A stretch of DNA of 64,000 nucleotides from Chiridota heheva (lineage: Eukaryota > Echinodermata > Holothuroidea > Apodida > Chiridotidae). Below, piece by piece: positions 33,893-44,666 of the stretch; the first letter of the stretch is position 1; each line of letters starts with the position of its first letter. The notes beneath the pieces are model-generated. The model did no database searches, had not been told where the DNA came from, and saw only the letters and a list, made by a program, of their open reading frames with translations. Location: positions 1,266,001 through 1,330,000 of the forward strand of contig JAIGNY010004486.1 of assembly GCA_020152595.1 (NCBI GenBank). Direction: 5' to 3'. The position numbers and the translations under genes are program-made.

Positions 33893-36800
33893 GTAAGCGA
33901 CTTTGTTTTAACTTCTGAAGTAATTATTTTCATATCTTGAGGCCTAGATAAACAACACAAGTAAATTTCAAGTTGATGCATCAAACCACCCGCTTATGTT
34001 AACAACAAAACAACCTCGTTGATGGGGTGGGGGAGGGGCACCCAAAATGGCAGCAAAAGAGGTGTTTAGGAAAATCGGAATGTGTTAATCAAGTTTATGA
34101 AATTGTATTATGATTGATATATTATTTCAGAATCCATGCCCTGCAGAAATTTGAGATCTTAATCTAAAGTTAGATAATGTGGAACGACGCAGGAACGTTT
34201 TGAAAGTAGGAGGGGTAGGGTGTGAAGGGGGGGGGGATTTGTTTTGGTGTGGAGTCCAGGAACGGGGCAAAACTGCCTAAGATGACTTGCAAGGGAAATT
34301 GAGAAAGTATTATAATCATATTAAAAAAAGGAAAATTTGGTAATATTTTAGGGAATTTTGAGTAAAATATGGCAACATTTTCTGATAATATAGTAAAATT
34401 TCCCAAAATATCAACAAAACTGCCTGAAAATGAAGAAATTTTTACTAAAAGTGAAAAAAATGTTTGGAAAATTATAGAAAAATGCCCGGAAATGAAGGAA
34501 ATTTCCTGAAATTTGAAGTATTTCCCGAAAATTGAGTATTTCCCGAAAATTGAAGAGTGTTTTCCGAAAATTAAAGTGTTTCCCGAAAATTAAAGAGCTT
34601 TTCCCGAAAATTAAAGAGCTTTTTCCGAAAATTAAAGAGCTTTTCCCGAAAATTGAAGAGCGTTTCATGAAAATTGAAGAGCGGTTCCCGAAAATTGAAG
34701 AGCGGTTCCCGAAAATTGAAGAGCGTTTCCCGAAAATTGAAGAGCGGTTCCCGAAAATTGAAGAGCGGTTCCCGAAAATTGAAGAGCGTTTCCCGGAAAT
34801 TGAAGAGCGTTTCCCGGAAATTGAAGAGCGTTTCCCGGAAATTGAAGAGCGTTTCCCGGAAATTGAAGAGCGTTTCCCGGAAATTGAAGAGCGTTTCCCG
34901 GAAATTGAAGAGCGTTTCCCGGAAATTGAAGAGCGTTTCGGAAATTGAAGAGCGTTTCGGAAAAGCGTTTCGGAAATTGAAGAGCGTTTCCGGAAATTGA
35001 AGAAGGCGTTTTGAAGAGCGTTTCCGGAAATTGAGCGTTTCCCGGAAATTGAAGAGCGTTTCCCGGAAATTGAAGAGCGTTTCCCGGAAATTGAAGAGCG
35101 TTTCCCGGAAATTGAAGAGCGTTTTCCGGAAATTGAAGAGCGTTTTCCGGAAATTGAAGAGCGTTTTCCGGAAATTGAAGAGCGTTTTCCGGAAATTGAA
35201 GAGCGTTTTCCGAAATTGAAGAGCGTTTTCCGGAAATTGAAGAGCGTTTTCCGAAAATTGAAGAGCGTTTTCCGAAAATTGAAGAGCGTTTTCCGAAAAT
35301 TGAAGAGCGTTTTCCGAAAATTGAAGAGCGTTTTCCGAAAATTGAAGAGCGTTTTCCGAAAATTGAAGAGCCCGAAAATTGAAGAGCGTTTTCCGAAAAT
35401 TGAAGAGCGTTTTCCGAAAATTGAAAGCGTTTTCCGAAAATTGAAGAGCGTTTTCCGAAAATTGAAGAGCGTTTCAGGAAAATTGAAGAGCGTTTCAGGA
35501 AAATTGAAGCGCATTTTCCGAAAATTGAAGCGTATTTTCCGAAAATTCAAGAGTGTTTCCCGAAAATTCAAGAGTGTTTCCCGAAAATTGAAGAGTATTT
35601 CTCGAAAATTAAAGAGTATTTCCTGTATTTTCTGACATGGAATTAAAGACTTTTTCGTGGTTCAGATCCTCATTAAAAATCCTAAATGAAAAAGTTCCAT
35701 CACTGGAGTTTCTGCCACTGATAACATTGGGTACAGTGGGCGGGATTTGCATACCCAGTGGGGGAGGGGGGGGACAAATTCAAAGTGGAGGGGGCAAAAC
35801 ACAAAGCTATGCCAAGATAAAAAAAAAAAATCAAGTTCTGTAAAAAGGTGAGTGGTGGGTGCCCCCCAAATCAAATTCTGTAAAAAGGTGAGGGGTGCCC
35901 CCTCAAATCCCACCTATGTCGGGTACCATGGACAAGTCTGTTCATAATTAAGGTCTATTGGTTGAAGCATTGATTCAACTCGGTAAAAAGTAGATGGAAA
36001 TATCCAAAGGATGGAAATATTGCTGCCTGAGATAATCTTCGACACATTTATTCTTTTAAATTCTATGATATGAAATAAGGATTTTGTCTCCTTATTGTTT
36101 TTCACTCCTGCAAATCTTTGTTTATTTGATTTGATTTGATTTGATTTGAGATATTATGGCTTTAAAACCATTGAATGTCAGAAGAAGTAAAACATTTAGA
36201 AGTAACTTTTTTCTAGCATAATTTGTTATTAGACCTGAATTATAAATGGTCAATTCTTAGAATATGGCTTTCACAAATTTCTTCAAATTTCAAAATATTT
36301 TAAAACTGTATAAGAAAAACTGCTCTATACATGCCTATAACTGCTCTATGCGTACCTATAACTGCTCTATGCGTACCTATACTGTATGTAGTTTCTGTTT
36401 TTTGCTGACCCCTGATCAAACTTTTCTGACGATATTCCAATTTGTATTTTTGTAATGTTTGCTAATAGTGAAAAATGTTGAACAGCAAGTTTCTTAAAAA
36501 AAACCTTGTAATAATTGTAATAAACAGGCACCAAACATGGTCAGAGACCCCACCCACTAGTAGACCAGTGCAAGTAATTGAAACAGTAATTGTACTGGTT
36601 AATGTTGAGACATTCATGTGCATCCTGTTTTTCTTTCCACTTTCTTGATTGGGACAAAAACACTATTCTCCTGATAGGACAGGTTCTCAGGGTCACAGGC
36701 ATGATTTGGAGTGAAAGGGGGCATACCCCAAAAGTTTTCATATTTATATATTTTGTATGGTGATTTTTCAAATTGTACCTGACTGATTCTATGATTTGGA

Positions 36801-39800
36801 CCCACCTCCTCCTGCCCCCCCCCTCCCCTCCCCCCCCCTCCCATACAAACTTTTGGTGGGCAAATCCAACCCATATTCAGGGGCCAGGGCACATACAAGA
36901 ACAAGGGTTCAAAGAATCCCAAGAACCAAGTTACATTTTCAAAAGCCTACATATCATATCTATTGTACAGATCCCGTCAGCAAGGCAAGTGCTCTATCGA
37001 CAAACTCATTTCATATCTATTGCACAGATCCTGTCGGCAAGGCAAGTGCCCTATTGACAAATTCATTTCATATCTATTGTACAGATCCCGTCAGCAAGGC
37101 AAGTGCCCTATTGACAAACTGACGTTTGATGTGAGAACCGAGGTAAGCTCAAGTCCTTCATATTTTCCTACCTGGACAGTCGTGGTATAGTTTCCTACCT
37201 GGACAGTCGTTGTGTATTTTCCTACCTGGACAGTCGTGGTATAGTTTCCTACCTGGACAGTCGTTGTGTATTTTCCTACCTGGACAGTCGTGGTATAGTT
37301 TCCTACCTGGACAGTCGTTGTGTATTTTCCTACCTGGACAGTGGTTGTGTATTTTCCTACCTGGACAGTGGTTGTGTAGTTCTTAGTATCTTCTGTGCAG
37401 AGCATTTTTCCTCCCAATACTTTAGCTTTTTGTGTAGGAAGATTTAGAAGAAAATCTCAGGCAGGGAAATGTTTCTGCCAGCTTTGTGGTTCGTCAGAAA
37501 TAATATAATTAATGTTTATTATGAGGAAATAGTTTACAGAGGTTATCTGACAATTGCCATCTTCATACCATAGCCTTTTTAAGACATCTGGATTGGGGAG
37601 GGGGCTGCGCTGGGGGGTGACATGCAGAAGGGATATATCATCTCCACACAATTTATAAAGTCGGCGGCATAGGAAGATATTTGACATAGGGGAGTGGGGG
37701 GGGGGGGCAAGTTTTTGTCTCAAACCTTGAAAGTATACTTAGAGTATAAGTCTCTGTCTAAAAACTTATTTTTAAAGGGGGTTGTAAAATTATTGAAAAT
37801 TTTGGAAATTTTCAAAGAATTAAAAAAATTAGAAACTTCCAAAAATTGAAAATTTCCAGGTGATTAAAGCAGATTTCACAAAAAATGAAGGAAATTTCCC
37901 GAAAATGAAGCAGATTTCTTGCAAAAGGAAGGAATTTCTCCAAAAATTGAAGAAAAAAACTTCCCAAAAATGTACAAATTTCCTAATATTTTAAAGTAGA
38001 TTTCACGAAATGAAGGAATATTGAAGAAATTTTTTTTTCTAATGGAAGGAAATGTTCCCAAAATGAAAACAAAATTTCCTAAAAATGAAGGAATTTTCCT
38101 GAAAATTGAGAAAACTTCCAAAAAATTGAATATCTCCAGAGAATGAAGGAAATTTTCACAGACTTCAAGCAGATTTTACGAAATTGAAGGAAACTACCCA
38201 AAAAAAGAAAGCAACTTAAATTCTCAAAAAAGGAAACTCTGAATATTGAATAAAAATCTTCCAAAAAATTGAAGAAAATGACAAATTTCTTGAGAATTAA
38301 AAGTAAATTTCACGAAAATGAATGAAAATTGAAGAATTTTAAAGAAAATTTCCCTAAAAGGAAGGGAATTTCCCAAAAATGAAAGCAAAGGTCCAAAAAG
38401 GAAGGAAATTCTTTAGAGAAAAAAAATTAAAGCAAATTTCCCAAAAAGGAAGAAAATTTCCTAAAAATTTGAAGAAAATTGAAGAAAATAAAGCAAATTT
38501 TACAAGATGAAGGAAAATTAAATAAATTTGAGGGAAATTTCCTAAAATGATTTTTTTTTAGAAAATAATGGATTTTTTCTGAAAACTGAACTTCCTGAGT
38601 CTGTGTTGACTAATTGAGTTGATCTTAATTATATCATCTTAGATATGTTTAATTTCAAAGAGATTATTTTGTTAGGGTCAAAAACTCACGACTGGGGGGG
38701 GGGGGGGGGATGGGAAGTGGGGGAATTTTCCCCAATTAGTATGTTAAAAAAGGCTATTTATTCACTGCTTTGTGATGAAATTTGGATCCCATTGTGGATA
38801 GTCTCTTTCCTGTGGTAGTTTATTGACTATACCCTGCAGCCTTTTGTATGATTTCTTGGCAAACTTAATTTCGACCGAATAAAACGGGTTATAATATCGA
38901 CCATATAAAACGGATTATAATTTTGACCATATAAAACGGAATAAATTTTGACCATATAAAACGGGTTATAATTTTGACCATATAAAACTGGTTATAATTT
39001 CGACCATATAAAATGGGTTATAATTTCGACCATATGAAACGGGTTATAACTTTATGGAGAGTTGCATCCTGATTAAATAGCATAATAATTTGTTTTCATT
39101 ACGAAGGTTTTCTGCACAAAATGGTATAAAAAAAGTCTAAATTTGTAATTTCGGTTTCTTTATCACTCATGTCATCACAATCACAAGTTGACATGGACAA
39201 ACATCTGTTCTCTTCCCATCACAAAGCTCACAAAGGTTTTGGTAGCAGCTGTAGGGGATACTTAAAATTAGAGGTATCGTTGTGAGAAGTAGAGTTGGTC
39301 ATGCTTGAGAATGTTGCCTGAAAAAGGGGGATGGGGAGAATTTTTATCTTTTTTTAAGTCGCCAGCAAATTGAAGTCTCTTTCTTTCTTCAGTTGTTTGA
39401 AGATGTAGCCTTTAAGAGAGAGATTCTGTCACTAACGGTTCTCTGTGGCAACAAAGAAGACGGCTGTGTGTGGAATGGAGAGCTGAGAGAGCTGGAGGTA
39501 TTGTTATAATATTGCATATGCATTGTCAATTGTCTTGTAACAGTCAGATCAGTTTTACAGACCAAAATAGTTCTTATTGTATACCAGATGTGCCCATCTA
39601 CTGAAACCCTGTTGAAAAATGGCAGTGTTTAAAAATAAACCTGCTTCATAAAATACAACAGGATTCATCTACATCTGGGGGCACAAGGTTGGAATTGTTT
39701 GCAACTTGTGTCAATCTAAGCACTGATCATAAACTTAGGGGATAAACTTAAAGTGAAAGGGGATTAGTCAGGGGAGGGGAAGCAACTTTCTTAATCTGAA

Positions 39801-42800
39801 ATAGATGGAAATTGGGTAAAATGGACAACAACAAAAAAGGCAGAGAAAGCAGTCAACGGACCGTGAAGAGGAACACAAAACTGGACATCTACTGTATCAC
39901 TTCTTCCTGCAAATAGCCACTTTCCACACAAAAAAGTGAAAAATGGCCAAAACATTTTTGAATTTGAAAATTATATTTGCACAAAACAATTCATAACCCT
40001 ACAAAATTGGGCTTAACACCTGTGCCTAGGTGGGTCTGATTTTCATTTTTGTCTCATAATTTGACGGGTAATATACAGTAAGCTATATTACTCAACATCC
40101 TCAATATAACACATGCAATGTCTGACACTGCCATGGATTGTGCAAAGGTTTCTTTAAGAAAATTATTTGAAATGTTCCAAAAAATGTTCTCCATTGTTTC
40201 GTGTTGTGAAATTTAAGCCCTCCTGTGCTTATTTGAATTGAAAATCAGTGATTTTTTTGTTTGAATTGAAAGTTAGTGCATTATTTGTTTGAATTGAAAA
40301 TCAGTGCATTATTTGTTTGAATTGAAAATCAGTGCATTATTTATTTGAATTGAAAATCAGTGCATTATTTGTTTCTTTCAGGATCATGGGAACCTTTGTT
40401 TGTATGCCATTGAAGTTTGTGCTAATAATGGTTGTGAAAAGAAATTTGTGAGGAAAGACAGTGTATCCCACCAATCAGAATGTTTGCTCAGATTCATGAA
40501 CTGCATGCATTGTCAGGAGCAGGTCATCTTTAAAGATCTGACGGTAAGGGAACAAAGTGACAATTTTGCTGGGGATGGAGGATTTCAAAAAAATCTTCCC
40601 ATGTGGACCCAGCACTGCATGTGCTGGGTACATCATGTATGTGCAGCGTGCTGCCCATTTTTTCCTCACCCCTTGTTTTTTCCCTTAAATGTAACACGAA
40701 GTCGGACGTAATCCTTATTTCATATGATAGAAATATAAATAACTAATTTTCTGATTAAATTTCATACCTCCCAAAGCAATCCTGATTTTTTGTAATTATT
40801 AAGAACTTTAATGCTAACTATGTTAGCTGCCATTTTGATTTGAAAACATGCAGGAAATGATGTCATTAGACCAACACAGCATGTTGCAATGCTTTGTATA
40901 TTTTTATAATTTATCTCAAGTTTTTAAGCTTATGAAAATTGTTTTTCTTTTGTTAAGGGTCAAGGACATATTTTGTGTACATATGAAATTATCAAAACAT
41001 GCTGTTGAAAGTGTGTGTCACACCATATTGGAATAAAAGATTCAAAACAAATTGATTAAAAAACACATTATAATCATGCACATGATTTCAGCACAGAATT
41101 AAAATGGCAGCCTTGATGTGTTGACTTCAAACATATAAACAAGAAAGCAATCCATGGAGCGGCTGATCTCATCACCTTAAGGTTATACATAGTGGGGGAA
41201 ATAGTTAACATAGCTCTTGTGACTTTTGGCACAAAAATGTACCAAATAGTACATAATTACCCCCTAAAATCATGTATTTGACCTTGGACCCTTGACCCTA
41301 ATTATTGAAACAACCTAAAAATGTTCACATTTATTGTACCCTACTGTATGACGTCATTCATGCTCACGTACCATTCCATAACTATAGGGGAAAAAGGTGA
41401 GAAGTGGTCAATAGTTCTTTGACCTTTTGACCCCGGAGTATACGAGACACAATTTCAAGTATTAAGGCATGGGTGTAGCCAGCCTCTTGGAGTGGGGAGG
41501 GGGGGGGGGAAGGTCGCCAAGCGAAATATTTGTACCTTTTAGCATATTTTCTTGACCTTTTTACCATTGCCATTTTACTTCTTCTTTTTTTTTTTTTGGG
41601 GGGGGGAGGTCACAGACACTGTCAACCCCCCTCTTGGCTACACCCATGCAAGGTATAATGGTACAACAGAGTTGGTATAGATAGGTCTTGTACTTTTTTA
41701 GCTTAAAATGCTGCAAAATTTTGCAACTTCTTTGACCTTTTGACCTCACAATTATTTTTAATTTTTGTTAGAATGTTAAACCTTAATGTAAAGGTAACCA
41801 AGTAATTCCTTTAAAAGATACAACGATCACCAAAAATTTGACCAGTGACCTTTGTATCCCAAAACCTTGGAGACATAATTACCCCCTAAAATTGCTTATT
41901 TGACCTTTGACCCTAACCACCAAAAACAACATCTGATTTTTTTTGCTATTTATCTTACTCTACTATATGACATGCTTCGCCCGTGCTCAGATCACTCTTA
42001 CCATTCCAAAAATATGGGGGAAAATAGTTAAAGGGGATCAATAGCTCTTTGACCTTTTGACCCCAGACATTATGGGACACAAGTTCATGTACCACAGTAT
42101 CATGATAAAAACATAGGATTGGTATAGGTCTTGCCCTTTCAGAATTTAAAGTGGCACAAAAATGTACAAATTAGTACATAATTACCTCCTAAAATCACAT
42201 ATTTGACCTCTGACCTTGACCTTAATCACTAAAACAACTGAATTTGTTTTACATTTATCATACTCTACTGTATGATACCATTCATGTAGGGAAAATGTTG
42301 AACAGTGGTCAATAGCTCTTTGACCTTCAGTTTTGACCCCTACGGGACCAAGGTATCATGGTACAACATAGGGTTGATATAGGTCTTGTACTTTTTGAGT
42401 TTAAAATGCCGTAAGATTTTGCATAAAAACATTTTTTTAACCTTTGACGCATGACTATTGACCTTTTGACCTCCAAAACCGTGTCCCATTTGACCCTGTG
42501 ACCTTTCAACTTTGTATCGCAAAACATTGGAGACAAAATTTCCGGGCCAGGGGTAAATTCGTCCACCAATTTTGGTTCATGTGTGTATTACAATTTTTGA
42601 GTTATAAGCGACACAAAATAAATTGTTGCATATGCACACATGCACACCGCAAACACACGGACAGATGTAAAAATTACCAAATTTTGCCCCGTTCCCCAAA
42701 CTTATGACCCCTAATATAAGGTCACCATATGAACCACCTGGTGGGCCCCACCAGCCCCCTATTATAGTGTAATTTCATGTAATGTAGGAGGCATAGGCAG

Positions 42801-44628
42801 TTATTTGCCTATACAGCAGTGACTACAACATCTCATCCCCACAATGTATATATGGGTGATGAGATAATAACTTGAGACAGAAATAAGATTTTGACTTGCT
42901 CTTTCTGGCAGTTGGTTAATATGGGGGATGCACACAGGGTGCAGGCCCCCCCCTCCCCCTCCCCTTTCAGACCACATTTACTCCCACACTAGTCTCCTTT
43001 TGCTAAAAGTTTCCATTTTTATTGATATCTCCGTAAGTCTAAAGCTAGAGTTGTGAGAAGAATAACGTCTTTGCAACCACATGCACAACAGAACAAAGGT
43101 TAGTCAGATCTTATGGGCATGTCGCCCCTTTCGGAAAATCATGGCTCCATACCTGAATATTGTTATCTTTTATCTTATGAAATAATGATTGTATCAGACT
43201 TATAAGTCCCCTCCCCCCCGCTAATCCCAAACCACACTATTGAGCCTGCACATTGGCTTACAGATATATTTGATTGATAAGTGAAAGTGATATGGCATTA
43301 GTTTGCAGTTCATCGTATAAATGCCGGCAGCTTTCATGATAGACAAGCTTCACATTTTTGGGTCATAAACTAGGATAACTTGGTAACCTGGTTACATTTG
43401 TTGTCTATTACAGCAACACCACCTTAACATCTGTAAGCGCTACCCGGTGGATTGCAGCCAATGTGGCAAAACAGGGTTACTGAGAGAGCAGGTGAATAAG
43501 ACTATTTATTACATTAAAGCATTAGTTCAGGGGTCCAGGAAGTCTCATCTTATATGAAAGAAGACTTCAAAAGAAACCAAATGGTGAAGGAAGTATTTCA
43601 AAATCTTATTCTGTTAAGGAGATATCAAGTTTAAAGGTTGGTATAATTTGTGTAGAAACGACTGAAATCAGACTAGTTGTGACATCACAGCCTCAGATTC
43701 TTCAAAATCTTTATGTATTCTGTCATATTTTGTCCTTTGGTTTTTTTACTTAAAAACCAAGGGATATGTCACAAAAATAGTAAAACAGCATCTTTTAGGG
43801 TAATTAAAATTTACTACCTGAAGAAAGTTTGAGGAAAATTAATTCAAATACATAAAAAGTTAAACAAAATTTTCTTAATACATTAACAATTGTTAAGAAT
43901 GTGAGAAGGGAAGATGGCACTTGGATTAATGGAATAAGGTATTGAAGTAGTTTCTTCACCATTTTGTTTCTATTGAAATCTTCTTTCATATCAGATGGAT
44001 TTGCTTGACCACTCAACTAATCCTTTAATAATGTATGTGTTGATTACATGTAGTTTTAAGTGGGGGAAGTGGCATAGCTGGGGCCGTGGGGTGATTGGGG
44101 CCGGCTATGGTATATAGATATAATGAAATATTTTTGTCACAGGCCAACTCATCATGGAGGAGGCTTCCCCCTGCCCCACTCAGTAGGGGTCTAAGGAAGA
44201 CCCAAAAATCGGGATTTTCTTAAAAGGGCACTAATGTTCATAATGGGACACATAGAATTTTCCAATCCCCCTCCCCTTCCCCTCACGTTTTTCTTTAGTA
44301 GCAAGCAAAGTGGATCAATGATGGACCAATATTTGTTGATGTAATTACACTAGCATGTAGGAACTGCAAGTTTGTGTAGAGGATTCTTATAGTCCTACAC
44401 TGAAAGAAGCTTCATTTGTGAATATATATATATATATATAAATATTTTATTTTTTTTGGAGGAGGGGGGCAGGGTTCCCCTTTCCCCTCCCCCTCACGGT
44501 TTTCTTTAGTAGCAAGCAAAGTGGATCAATGATGGACCAATATTTGTTGATGTAATCACACTAGCATGTAGGAACTGCAAGTTTGTGTGAGGATTCTTAT
44601 AGTCCTACACTAAAAGAAGCCTCATTAG

Positions 44629-44666
<38 letters not shown>

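Noticed and set aside
34411-35571. 386-codon minus-strand frame in the 34.5-kb array
   Set aside because: Product of a 21-bp unit; it lies in an intron with no independent coding signal.
33893-39392. Direct joining of TRAF6-like exon 1 to the exon at 39393
   Set aside because: Gives a stop within five codons and lacks the last RING ligands; exon 37085-37142 restores both.
40400-40711. 103-codon frame starting inside exon 4
   Set aside because: It is exon 4 plus intron read-through; the ATG is internal to the TRAF6-like coding sequence.
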